Of a DNA stretch of 21,253 bases, positions 6,179-13,820 are shown one piece after another; positions within the stretch are counted from its first letter, which is position 1, and every line of letters begins with the position of its first letter. This DNA comes from a virus. The position numbers and the translations under genes are program-made. The stretch is taken from the IMG/VR virus record IMGVR_UViG_3300046318_000500, positions 1 to 21,253 of that record, one strand, 5' to 3'. The notes beneath the pieces are model-generated. The model had not been told where the DNA came from, searched no databases, and saw nothing but the letters and a program-made list of their open reading frames with translations.

Positions 6179-6968
6179 GAAATCTAGGCCCGCTTTAGCG
6201 GTCAAGATGACATCTGTCCCGTCGGTGAATCCGTCCGCCACTAAAGATATACCTAAACCCTTGGTTGTGGAGGAACCGAAGGTCAAAAAGATCTCGTTAG
6301 AAAAGATGTATTTCACGAAAGATACCGAGGATGCTATCATTCGTTTCAACAAGGAAGAAAATCAAGACATTAGAAATCACATATATGAGACGTGTATTCA
6401 AAGGTCATTTGAGAAGTTGGTTGAGAACGTATTTAATACATTCAAGTTCAGTTATTTCGATGTCGGTCCGCTAGAGGTTCAAAAGGAAACGCTTTCACAC
6501 CTGGTAGCTAACATCCATAAGTTCGAGGAGGGGAAGGGGAAGGCGTTCTCATATTTCAGTATAGTAGCGAAGAACTATTTAATATTCAATAATAACTCAA
6601 ACTACAAGAGATTTAACCAGCAAGTTGATATAAGTGAAGAAAATGATGAAAACACCGTCCGTCTTCAGACAACCGACACTTATCAGAAGGATAAGGAGAA
6701 CGAAGAGTTTATAAGAATGATGGTGGAATACTGGGATAAGAATATCAAGGACATTTTCCCTAAAGCTCGGGACCTTAAAATTGCTGAAGCGGTGGTTGAA
6801 TTGTTCAGAAACAGCGATAGGTTAGATTATTTCAATAAGAAAGCATTGTATCTCTATATAAGAGAAATTTCATCGTGCAAAACGCAGGCTATTACAAAAA
6901 TCATCAATAAGATGAAAGAATACCAACAAAAGATTACAAAAAAATATGTAGAAGAAGGGGTAATCTGA
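6081..6968 (+). CDS. 55: T4 gp55-like late-transcription sigma factor
   Basis: 295 residues from ATG 6081. Residues 1-70 are Lys/Pro/Ser-rich and look disordered. About 71-180 resembles sigma-70 region 2: ISLEKMYFTKDTEDAI, the helix around IQRSFEKLVENVFNTFKF (107-124), and FEEGKGKAFSYFSIVAKNYLI (148-168), the pattern seen in gp55 relatives. The rest is helical and may contact promoter or core polymerase. In T4, gp55 (185 residues) joins host RNA polymerase to read late promoters with the sliding clamp and gp33. Here the gene sits just before the baseplate module, whose genes carry the ATANTTAT motif. The first 98 bases overlap the upstream gene; an internal ATG at 6207 would avoid the overlap and still keep the conserved domain, so the start is uncertain. 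Confidence 0.75.
   Translation: MSKLQKKSKKTKTVAKKPLKKESSPQVAGSQSKKSRPALAVKMTSVPSVNPSATKDIPKPLVVEEPKVKKISLEKMYFTKDTEDAIIRFNKEENQDIRNHIYETCIQRSFEKLVENVFNTFKFSYFDVGPLEVQKETLSHLVANIHKFEEGKGKAFSYFSIVAKNYLIFNNNSNYKRFNQQVDISEENDENTVRLQTTDTYQKDKENEEFIRMMVEYWDKNIKDIFPKARDLKIAEAVVELFRNSDRLDYFNKKALYLYIREISSCKTQAITKIINKMKEYQQKITKKYVEEGVI
6137..6169 (-). terminator. Terminator-like hairpin on the minus strand
   Basis: Bases 6146-6155 and 6160-6169 form a 10-position stem (one wobble, one mismatch) around the loop CAAG, unusually G/C-rich for this genome. On the minus strand the stem is followed two bases later by seven T residues (the A-tract at 6137-6143), the layout of an intrinsic terminator for antisense transcripts. 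It lies inside coding sequence on the + strand, so coincidence is possible. Confidence 0.4.
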
Positions 6969-7019
6969 TTACTGACGGTGGTATTGTGTAGATGGATTGG
7001 AAAAGTCTTCCAAATGTTG

Positions 7020-7027
7020 ATACTTAT
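7020..7027 (+). promoter_or_regulatory. Putative late promoter motif ATACTTAT at the head of the baseplate module
   Basis: An exact ATACTTAT copy lies in the gap after the sigma gene. It ends 5 bases before ATG 7033 and 11 bases before ATG 7039. It would drive the run of abutting genes from 7039 to 9020. Confidence 0.6.
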
Positions 7028-7038
7028 TGGATATGAGC

Positions 7039-7425
7039 ATGGAACTTCACGAATTTGAGATATATAAAGGAAAGTCGTTTGCTTCTCTTTGTAAGGAAAT
7101 TGTTGTAAATCAAAACGAAAAAAAGGACCAATTAGACATTCTCATCAGCGAACTTCGTTCCTTAATAAAAGGTGTAAATGATGCTATCGTTATAGTTCCT
7201 TTGATACGAGATTACTTGGATGTTGGTGTAAAAAATGACGACCAATTGGTTAAGCTCGCTGCTATAATTCAACGGATCATATCCAAACAAAATGATGACG
7301 CAGCAGCAGGCGCGAACGGGTTTTCTATAACAGATGACGAACGCAAACAATTGATGGAAGAGGTCGAAAAACTTCAGTCGGCTAATCCCAAATCGACATC
7401 TATTTCTGTCAAGGATATTAAATGA
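7039..7425 (+). CDS. Small hypothetical protein preceding the spike gene
   Basis: About 128 residues from ATG 7039 (MELHEFEIYKGKSFASL...). In-frame alternatives are ATG 7033 and a TTG at 7027, but the TTG overlaps the ATACTTAT motif. The 7039 start has the same 10-12 base spacing from the motif as several other genes; 7033 remains possible. The product is helical with a patch of long heptad-like hydrophobics (LDILISELRSLIKGVNDAIVIVPLI) and a low-complexity AAAGANG stretch; no known domain. Its stop overlaps the next start as ATGA (7422-7425), so it is translationally coupled to the spike gene and probably serves tail assembly. That role comes from position only. Confidence 0.7.
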   Translation: MELHEFEIYKGKSFASLCKEIVVNQNEKKDQLDILISELRSLIKGVNDAIVIVPLIRDYLDVGVKNDDQLVKLAAIIQRIISKQNDDAAAGANGFSITDDERKQLMEEVEKLQSANPKSTSISVKDIK

Positions 7426-9020
7426 GTTATAACATAGACCATTCTATATTCGATTCGTCTGTGAACGACGTAGTATTGTTGTCCACTAGAAGGGATAACA
7501 AAGTCCTTCAGAGCGGAAGAAGTGTAATACAGTTTGAGCCCGCCATAGTTTTAGATATAGTAGTTGATGATTCACACCCGATATTTTCTGCCAACGCAGA
7601 TAACCTTGGAAACGTAAGTTCTCCGTTCGAGAATCCACCGGATTTTAATGGGAAACCGTTATCTAAGAATGACCGAGATTATTGTTCAATAGGAATGGCT
7701 CTTATTAGGTTGTGTTACACACACGAAAAATTTGAAAAAGAATCCCTTATATGGGCGGTTCCACTTGATTCCACTTTAATATCACTCCCAGTTCTAAATG
7801 AAATCGTTCATGTGGTTAAGATATTTGACAGGTTCTATTATACATCAAAGGTAAATACTAAGGGGAACTGTAACTCTAATGCGGATTTTAGATATGAACA
7901 GACGTATGGGAAGAAAGAAAAGAATACATCTTATTCCTCTGTGAAGTTGGAGGGGCCGCTCAGCAGATTCGATTGTTATCCAGATGGCAATACAACTGCA
8001 TTCAGCGGCATCTTGGGGAATTACTTCTGGTTTAACAATAAGATACGAAACCTTCGACGATTTGAAGGGGATGTTATTCTCGAAGGAAGATTTGGTCAAA
8101 GCATTCGTATGGGTGCGTATGATTCTAATAGAAAGAATGACGTTGGTGATTACGATAACTATAAAAATGGAACCGAGGATTCCGGTGGAGGAAATCCTAT
8201 GGTTCTTATACGAAATAGGCAACGTCCTATATCTCCACTATCCAAACAATCGTTACATCCATTGTTGCCACCGGTATCCGGATCAATAAGTGAGAAAAGT
8301 TCTACAGGATACATTTCGGAGGATATAAACAACGACGGATCTTCGATACATTTGACATCAGGAAAAACCGTGTCAAATTTCAATACCACTTGTTACAAAT
8401 CATATCTATCGACAAATTCTCCCGAGGAACAGTCTCGTTTTAGCCCACGGGGGTGTACCCAATTCGCGTTCCCAGAATTGAATAGAGACCAGATAGTGAT
8501 TAACAGCGATAGACTTTTATTCTCTTCTCGATTCGGAGAGACTATACACTTTTCAAAGAAGAGGTATATGGTCGTGACCGACAACGAATTTACCGTAGAT
8601 GCGCAAGATCAGATAGTGATGACCACTAATTCAAAGGTAGTTCTAAACTCTCCTGCTATATATTTGGGAGAATACGACGCCACAGGAGAACCTGCGTTGC
8701 TTGGACAGACAACTGTGGATTGGTTGTATGATTTATGTAATTGGTTGATTGCACATACACACTATCACCAACACTCTCATCCAAACGCCGGCGGCAACGC
8801 ATCGCCGGAACAATCTCAATTTTCCGTTCAACTGAAAGCTCTTTATGCACTAAGAGATAAATTACACACTCTTATGAGTCGTAGAGTGTTCCTTACCGGA
8901 GGAGGACATTCTCCGGGATCTAATGGTGGTAGGATTACAGATGGTGTCAATCCTGTGACTATTGATGTATCCAGTGGTGCTGGGGTTCCTGGTGGTTGGA
9001 AGGGAAAAAATCGAAGTTAA
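7422..9020 (+). CDS. 5: Baseplate hub/spike protein, gp5-like
   Basis: 532 residues resembling the central spike (gp5/gpV-type) of contractile tails. Residues 85-140 have beta-rich OB-like character (SLIWAVPLDSTLISLPVLNEIVHVV). EGDVILEGRFGQSIRMG (215-231) is the pattern seen in gp5-type proteins of T4-like phages. About 355-420 is a run of short alternating beta strands (SDRLLFSSRFGETIHFS, then VDAQDQIVMTTNSKVVLNSPAIYLG) expected of a beta-helix spike. Residues 445-453 are HTHYHQHSH; alternating His residues near a spike tip bind iron in P2-type spikes, so metal binding is a fair inference. No lysozyme catalytic domain is evident, unlike T4 gp5. The gene overlaps the previous one by 4 bases and lies two genes before gp25 and gp6, consistent with a baseplate hub role. 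Confidence 0.75.
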   Translation: MSYNIDHSIFDSSVNDVVLLSTRRDNKVLQSGRSVIQFEPAIVLDIVVDDSHPIFSANADNLGNVSSPFENPPDFNGKPLSKNDRDYCSIGMALIRLCYTHEKFEKESLIWAVPLDSTLISLPVLNEIVHVVKIFDRFYYTSKVNTKGNCNSNADFRYEQTYGKKEKNTSYSSVKLEGPLSRFDCYPDGNTTAFSGILGNYFWFNNKIRNLRRFEGDVILEGRFGQSIRMGAYDSNRKNDVGDYDNYKNGTEDSGGGNPMVLIRNRQRPISPLSKQSLHPLLPPVSGSISEKSSTGYISEDINNDGSSIHLTSGKTVSNFNTTCYKSYLSTNSPEEQSRFSPRGCTQFAFPELNRDQIVINSDRLLFSSRFGETIHFSKKRYMVVTDNEFTVDAQDQIVMTTNSKVVLNSPAIYLGEYDATGEPALLGQTTVDWLYDLCNWLIAHTHYHQHSHPNAGGNASPEQSQFSVQLKALYALRDKLHTLMSRRVFLTGGGHSPGSNGGRITDGVNPVTIDVSSGAGVPGGWKGKNRS

Positions 9021-9032
9021 ACTAACTATAGG

Positions 9033-9040
9033 ATATTTAT
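9033..9040 (+). promoter_or_regulatory. Putative late promoter motif ATATTTAT
   Basis: ATATTTAT ends 6 bases before ATG 9047, in the gap after the spike gene. Read on the minus strand, 9034-9041 is TATAAATA, the T4 late-promoter box. All genes here run on the + strand, so + orientation is favoured. Confidence 0.5.
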
Positions 9041-9046
9041 AAGAAT

Positions 9047-9481
9047 ATGAACAGAGAAGATTTTAAAAAAATCATAGGCGAGTCGATAGAATCGAAACTA
9101 CGGGATGTGTTGCCATCTATATTGGATGAATACTTCACATCTATCAAAAAACCCGTGCCACAGACTATCTCGGAGGGATCTCGGAGGAATATGAACGAAT
9201 CACCGTCACTGGCCCGGACTGCTCCTACCGAACCCCTGCAGCCGAAGAAAAAAATCCAATACGTCAAAGATAATTCTGTTTTGAATGATATACTGAACGA
9301 AACCGTTGTAAGGTTAAAACAAGATGGACAGATTGTCTCCGGTGGACCAAGCACGAGCGCGGCGGGTGCTCCATCCGTATTAGATAGGATTTCCGAGGTT
9401 CCTCCGGTGGTCGCTGAGGCTCTGACAAGGGATTATTCTCAACTCTTAAAATTATCCAAGACTAAATCTAATAACAGATAA
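9047..9481 (+). CDS. Hypothetical baseplate-module protein
   Basis: 144 residues. The N-terminal helix (MNREDFKKIIGESIESKLRDVLPSILDEYFTSI, 1-33) is amphipathic; the middle is Pro/Ser/Arg-rich linker; a second helical patch (KIQYVKDNSVLNDILNETVVRLKQD, about 70-94) is followed by a Gly/Ala/Ser linker and a final helix (VVAEALTRDYSQLLKL). This looks like short binding helices joined by flexible linkers, as in assembly or connector proteins. I do not recognise a family. Its TAA overlaps the gp25 ATG by one base (TAATG at 9479-9483), so it is coupled to the baseplate wedge genes. Confidence 0.75.
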   Translation: MNREDFKKIIGESIESKLRDVLPSILDEYFTSIKKPVPQTISEGSRRNMNESPSLARTAPTEPLQPKKKIQYVKDNSVLNDILNETVVRLKQDGQIVSGGPSTSAAGAPSVLDRISEVPPVVAEALTRDYSQLLKLSKTKSNNR

Positions 9482-9900
9482 TGCAGTCAAACATCACATC
9501 CTCTAAATATCCGATAGGGTTGACGCTACCCATAGTCAACGGGTCTTCAGGATATTTTCAACAGTCTTTCGACACCAATACACAGGTGAAGTCAAATCTG
9601 TCGAATTTTTTGAAGACCAAACGTGGAGAACGTCGTATGATGCCCGAGTTCGGAACAAGGTTGTATTCCGTTCTATTTGAACAAAAAGATGAAAATCTGA
9701 AGGAGATTGTCAAAAATCTGCTTCGTGAAGAACTTTCTTATTGGATACCCGAGGCTCGTATCGATGAAATTTCTATTATTAACATGGAAAACTCCACTAA
9801 TGATGATAATTATAAATTGAGAATATCGGTGGAGTTCACTGTGGCACAAACGGGCCAGTCCGACGTCCTTGATTTTGAATTAGAGAACATAAAGATTTGA
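9481..9900 (+). CDS. 25: Baseplate wedge protein, gp25 family
   Basis: 139 residues, close to the size of T4 gp25 (132). The diagnostic GPW/gp25 core is clear: QVKSNLSNFLKTKRGERRMMPEFGTRLYSVLFE (35-67), with the basic RGERRMMPEFGTRL loop. The C-terminal half (SYWIPEARIDEISI, then KLRISVEFTV) has the expected helix-strand layout. gp25 is part of the conserved inner baseplate core and helps start sheath assembly together with gp6 and gp53. It is flanked directly by gp6, as expected. ATG 9481 overlaps the previous stop by one base, and no Shine-Dalgarno site is apparent. Confidence 0.9.
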   Translation: MQSNITSSKYPIGLTLPIVNGSSGYFQQSFDTNTQVKSNLSNFLKTKRGERRMMPEFGTRLYSVLFEQKDENLKEIVKNLLREELSYWIPEARIDEISIINMENSTNDDNYKLRISVEFTVAQTGQSDVLDFELENIKI

Positions 9901-9902
9901 TT

Positions 9903-11867
9903 ATGGGAACAACGATAGATAAAAATTTCAAGCCATTGGCGAGAGAGGTGAGATACCTTGGAAAAGATTTCGATTCTTTGAAGTCAAATCTTATCGATTT
10001 CGCTAAACATTACTATCCTAGAACCTACAAGGATTTTAACAATGCTTCTCCGGGAATGATGTTCATTGACATGGCGTCCTATGTTGGAGACGTGCTCTCA
10101 TTTTACATAGACTATCAATTTAAAGAAGGGTTGATAAATTTTGCAGAAGAGCGGAAAAATGTAATAAACTTGGTTAAATTTCTAGGATATACACCTAGAC
10201 CAAGCAAGCCGTCAACCACGGTTCTCGATCTTTACCAGATAATTCCGTCTAAAAGAAACAGTGACGGAGACTTTGAACCAGATACAAGATATGCCCTTAT
10301 TGTTAGGGAGGGAATGGAAGCTGTCTCTTCTGGACGAGTATCATTTGTAACGTCCGAAACTGTCAACTTTGCTACAAAAAGCGAACTTTATCCCAGGGTG
10401 GATGAGGTTTTTTCACGAAACTCCTCGGGTGAACCGGAATTTTATCTGATAAAAAAATCTGTTAAAGCGTATTCTGGGAAATCTGTCACTAAGGAATTTG
10501 TTGTTTCTGGGCAAACCCCAAATCTTCGTGTAGAACTCGCCGAAGACAATGTTATTAAGATTGTTGATGTCAGAGACGCCGATAACAACAGTTGGTATCA
10601 GGTGGACTTTCTGGCACAGGATCTAATACATCTTCCAGTGGAAAATAACAGATTCAACTTTGAATCGTTTTCAAATTACAGTTCAACCGTTCCTAGCATA
10701 ATAAAATTCTTGAGGACTAACCGTAGATTTATATTGGAGGTGGATGAAAACAACAAGACATTCCTTCAGTTTGGTTCTTCAACCGATAGTCTTGAAGAAG
10801 AAATTTTAGTGCCAAATTCGGAACTATTGGGTGTAGGATTCTCCAATGTGTCCCGATACAATCTCACTTTAGATCCGACGAGTTTCGTTAAGTCAAATTC
10901 ATATGGGTCATCTCCATTTAATACAACATTAACCGTAAAGTATATAATTGGCGGAGGAATTGAATCTAATGCAAACGTGGATGATATAACGTCTATAAGT
11001 AAGATAGAATTTGATGACGCGGTTGAATATCTTCCCGCAGAAAACAATCTAGTTAATACCGTTAAAAGCAGTTTGCGAGTTTCCAACCCAATTCCCGCAA
11101 CAGGCGGATCGTCAGCTGAATCGGTTTTGGAGATGAAACAGAACGCTATGGCAAACTTCTCTGCTCAAGAAAGAATGGTGACTAAAGATGATTATGTAGC
11201 TAGAGTTATGAGTATGCCCGCCGAATATGGTAGGATTTCAAAAGTCTATGTCTCATCTGAATCCGACCTTTTAACCAATGATGTACAAACTGTCTCCGGT
11301 CTGTTAGATGAGAATCATATGTTGATATTGGATAAATCTATGGAGGGTATGAGAAAGGTCAACTTAGATGGTGTAAATCCGTTCGGAATAAATTTGTATG
11401 TTTTAACTTACAATGACAATAAGAATTTGACTCCGGCCAACGAGGCTCTAGTCTATAACCTTAAAAAATACATTTCCAAATACAGAATGATATCTGACAG
11501 AGTTAATATAATTGACGGTTTCATCGTTAATGTGGGGGTAAATTTTACAGTGTTGACATATTCTACATACAATAAGAAAGAAGTTCTTTCTAACTGCATC
11601 TCCGCTGTAAAAAAGTTCTTTGATATAGAACTTTGGCAATTTTCTCAACCAATTAACATAGGACAGTTAGAACTTGAGATAGCAAAGGTAGAAGGCGTCC
11701 AGGCAGTTTCAAATTTAGAATTCACAAATTTAGTAGGGGGAAATTATTCTTTGTGTGAATATGACCTGAAAGCCGCCACAAAACATAAAATTGTATACCC
11801 ACCGATTGACCCGGCTGTATTTGAGGTAAAATACCCTGACGTGGATATACGTGGAAAAGTTCTGTAA
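9903..11867 (+). CDS. 6: Baseplate wedge protein, gp6-like (baseplate J family)
   Basis: 654 residues from ATG 9903, almost the same as T4 gp6 (660). The N-terminal helical region (DFDSLKSNLIDFAKHYYPRT at 22-41, then FNNASPGMMFIDMASYVGDVLSFYIDYQ at 45-72) is the typical start of gp6/gpJ proteins. Later segments, such as the Ser-rich SSAESVLEMKQNAMANFSAQERMVTKDDYVARVMSMP (about 400-436), fit the baseplate J core, where the conserved AxxxxRAVTxxDY pattern occurs. gp6 dimers form the continuous ring at the heart of the baseplate. A TTG at 9897 would extend the frame by two codons; ATG 9903 after the gp25 stop (9898-9900) is more likely. The gene is followed after one base by the next start. Confidence 0.92.
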   Translation: MGTTIDKNFKPLAREVRYLGKDFDSLKSNLIDFAKHYYPRTYKDFNNASPGMMFIDMASYVGDVLSFYIDYQFKEGLINFAEERKNVINLVKFLGYTPRPSKPSTTVLDLYQIIPSKRNSDGDFEPDTRYALIVREGMEAVSSGRVSFVTSETVNFATKSELYPRVDEVFSRNSSGEPEFYLIKKSVKAYSGKSVTKEFVVSGQTPNLRVELAEDNVIKIVDVRDADNNSWYQVDFLAQDLIHLPVENNRFNFESFSNYSSTVPSIIKFLRTNRRFILEVDENNKTFLQFGSSTDSLEEEILVPNSELLGVGFSNVSRYNLTLDPTSFVKSNSYGSSPFNTTLTVKYIIGGGIESNANVDDITSISKIEFDDAVEYLPAENNLVNTVKSSLRVSNPIPATGGSSAESVLEMKQNAMANFSAQERMVTKDDYVARVMSMPAEYGRISKVYVSSESDLLTNDVQTVSGLLDENHMLILDKSMEGMRKVNLDGVNPFGINLYVLTYNDNKNLTPANEALVYNLKKYISKYRMISDRVNIIDGFIVNVGVNFTVLTYSTYNKKEVLSNCISAVKKFFDIELWQFSQPINIGQLELEIAKVEGVQAVSNLEFTNLVGGNYSLCEYDLKAATKHKIVYPPIDPAVFEVKYPDVDIRGKVL

Positions 11868-11868
11868 T

Positions 11869-12156
11869 ATGCACAAGTTTGTATATCCATCATCTGATAC
11901 TTTTTTGGATAGCCACCCAGATTATAGGTCTGATAACTTTGGTCGTGATGAAATATTGGAAATTTCTTCAGAGACGTATACCGTAAAAACTTATGTTTCT
12001 ACATCATCTTTACAATTAACGATGACAGATTATATCGGATTTAGGTTGTTAAGATTTTCGGGAACTATAACTGGTTCAATTACCGGTTCAGCGTCAGATG
12101 TTTCCGGAAGCATTATAGGATGTGGATTGGTGTTGCCACCGGGAGATAATTGTTGA
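11869..12156 (+). CDS. Short structural protein with truncated DNRLRE-type N-terminus and Gly/Ser/Cys tail
   Basis: 95 residues from ATG 11869, one base after the gp6 stop. The frame can be read from 11851, but that part lies inside gp6. MHKFVYPSSDTFLDSHPDYRSDNFGRDEILEI (1-32) has the DTF...NFGxDxxLEI pattern that opens DNRLRE-type beta-sandwich domains of surface and virion proteins. The usual RxLLxFDLS strand appears as FRLLRFSG (57-64) and is then replaced by a repetitive Gly/Ser tail (GTITGSITGS...GSIIGCG) ending in a Cys. Most of a DNRLRE domain is thus missing. It is paralogous to the next gene and related to the one after. Its place between gp6 and the large baseplate protein suggests a virion part; the role is unknown. 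Confidence 0.72.
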   Translation: MHKFVYPSSDTFLDSHPDYRSDNFGRDEILEISSETYTVKTYVSTSSLQLTMTDYIGFRLLRFSGTITGSITGSASDVSGSIIGCGLVLPPGDNC

Positions 12157-12159
12157 TAT

Positions 12160-12546
12160 ATGCACCACTTTATTTTTTGTCAAAAGGATACCTTCATTTA
12201 TAGTGAAGAAACTGCGCGGAGGAGAAACTTCGGTTTGGATGGGTATGTAGAAATAGGGTGTGTCAACAAACTCTCTAGGACATTTAGAACAGCTTCCCAA
12301 TCAAGTACAGTTTTATCAAGTGAACTGATAAACAGATACGTTCAGAACTTTAATGGGAGTTTTAGCGGAAGCATCTACTGTGCAACTGGGAGTGTGAGTG
12401 GTTCTGTGAACTGTGACGGTGCGACTTCACCGGGAGGAATTTGTGCTCCATTAGGAATAGTTGACGAGTTTGGTAATATTATAATGGAGGACGACGGAGA
12501 TCCAGCGTATATATCGGTCGACGAAGATTTCTTTGTTTTCCCATAA
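12160..12546 (+). CDS. Short structural protein, paralogue of the preceding gene
   Basis: 128 residues. MHHFIFCQKDTFIYSEETARRRNFGLDGYVEI (1-32) aligns with the start of the previous gene (MHxF, DTF, R, NFGxD, EI). After a Ser/Thr-rich stretch and NRYVQNFNGSFSGS comes a Gly/Ser region with spaced Cys (IYCATGSVSGSVNCDGATSP, then GICAPLG), and then an acidic tail (EDDGDPAYISVDEDFFVFP) absent from the first copy. The start is ATG 12160, three bases after the previous stop, with a distant GGGAGA. It probably arose by tandem duplication. A virion role is inferred from position and from the DNRLRE-like pattern. Confidence 0.72.
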   Translation: MHHFIFCQKDTFIYSEETARRRNFGLDGYVEIGCVNKLSRTFRTASQSSTVLSSELINRYVQNFNGSFSGSIYCATGSVSGSVNCDGATSPGGICAPLGIVDEFGNIIMEDDGDPAYISVDEDFFVFP

Positions 12547-12561
12547 ATGGTAGAAATAAAC

Positions 12562-12569
12562 ATACTTAT
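12562..12569 (+). promoter_or_regulatory. Putative late promoter motif ATACTTAT
   Basis: An exact ATACTTAT copy lies in the 28-base gap before ATG 12575, with a 5-base spacer. It separates the two short DNRLRE-like genes from the full-length one. Confidence 0.55.
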
Positions 12570-12574
12570 ACGAT

Positions 12575-13819
12575 ATGGCATTATCATTCACAGTTGACAG
12601 TTTCACGGGCATAACAGGAAGCAGTTGTGTATCCGGAACTATGCACGGCAACTTCAGCGGCTCGGCTTGTGGATATACCGGAAGTTTGTCCAGTTTTACA
12701 GGGGTGTTGTCAGGATTCATATCAGGATCTTATTATCTAACAGTCAATAGATACTTAAATGAATATAAGAATTACATAAAGCGGTCACTGTTAAAGTTTG
12801 ATATGTCGGAGGTGAGTAGTTCTATTGCTTCGGGAGATATATCGAATCCAAAGTTTACTTTAACTTTAAAGATAATTGAATCCAAAGAACTCCCTGTAGA
12901 TTATAGCATTTATGCTTTCCCTGTTAGCCAAAGTTGGGCTATGGGCACTGGGTTATATGCGTCGGGAGGGTCTACAGATGGGGTTAGTTGGTTGTATAAA
13001 AATTCACAAAATACGTCTAGCAAGTGGTATGTAAACCAAGATGCCGATATCTCTGTGACGGGTTCAAATTATTTAAATAACGCATCCACAGCCTCATTCC
13101 AACGCGGCGGTGGAACGTGGTATTATTCGGCTCCTCCGAGCTGTTCAAACAATCCAAGTCTAAGTTTTTGTTCAGCTGTATCGGCGTCGAGCTACATCTG
13201 TTCACAGTCATTTAGTTATGCGTCATCTGACATATCGATGGATATAACTTCGATATGTAAGGCGTGGATATGTGGGTGCATCCCAAATGAGGGTATAATT
13301 CTTTTGACATCCGAGGAGTTGAATCCTTCCGCATCGATGAATTTAAAATTCTTTGGAAGAGAAACAAACACTATATATTCTCCATTCATAGACGTAAAGT
13401 GGTCAGATTCGACACTGAATACCTCCAGTCTTGCTCCTGTTACAGCAAGTTTGGGTGTATCCGTCAGCATCAAGGGTATACGCTCCGAATATAAGAGTGG
13501 AAATAAAGTAAGGTTCACCGTGTTTGCTAGAGAACAGAATCCGCTTAAACGGTTTGTATCTGCACAGACAAATTATCTCACACCGAAATTTCTTCCTTCA
13601 AGCAGTTTCTATTCTATAAAAGATAATGAAAGTGAAGAAACGGTCATTGGATTTGATGATTATACACGACTTAGCTGTGATGATTATGGAAACTTCTTCC
13701 ACCTTGATACGACTGGCTTGCCACAGGAGAGATACTATAGAATTTTGATCAAGTCAACGTTTTCCGATGGATCAATACAGATATTTGACGATAAACACAC
13801 ATTTAAGGTGACTCGTTGA
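12575..13819 (+). CDS. DNRLRE-domain virion structural protein
   Basis: 414 residues. The first 52 are a Gly/Ser/Thr stretch with two Cys (GITGSSCVSGTMHGNFSGSACGYTG), like the tails of the two preceding genes. Next is NRYLNEYKNYIKRSLLKFDMSEV (58-80), the RSLLKFD strand of DNRLRE domains. The family's Leu-rich strands follow (FTLTLKIIESKELPVDYSIYAFPVSQSWAMGTG, 94-126), then a Trp-rich patch and SDISMDITSICKAWICGCIPNEGIILL (about 217-245), the typical closing part. The last third (from about 300) is another beta-rich domain. The opening DTF...NFGxD strand is missing here but present in both short genes upstream. DNRLRE domains are beta-sandwiches of secreted or virion surface proteins. ATG 12575 follows ATACTTAT by 5 bases. 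Confidence 0.75.
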   Translation: MALSFTVDSFTGITGSSCVSGTMHGNFSGSACGYTGSLSSFTGVLSGFISGSYYLTVNRYLNEYKNYIKRSLLKFDMSEVSSSIASGDISNPKFTLTLKIIESKELPVDYSIYAFPVSQSWAMGTGLYASGGSTDGVSWLYKNSQNTSSKWYVNQDADISVTGSNYLNNASTASFQRGGGTWYYSAPPSCSNNPSLSFCSAVSASSYICSQSFSYASSDISMDITSICKAWICGCIPNEGIILLTSEELNPSASMNLKFFGRETNTIYSPFIDVKWSDSTLNTSSLAPVTASLGVSVSIKGIRSEYKSGNKVRFTVFAREQNPLKRFVSAQTNYLTPKFLPSSSFYSIKDNESEETVIGFDDYTRLSCDDYGNFFHLDTTGLPQERYYRILIKSTFSDGSIQIFDDKHTFKVTR

Positions 13820-13820
13820 T

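Noticed and set aside
6992-7036. Tiny 14-codon frame before 7039
   Set aside because: Contains the ATACTTAT motif and has no other support.
7984-8289. Open frame of about 100 codons on the + strand inside the spike gene
   Set aside because: Low-complexity product without known pattern, entirely inside a well-supported gene.
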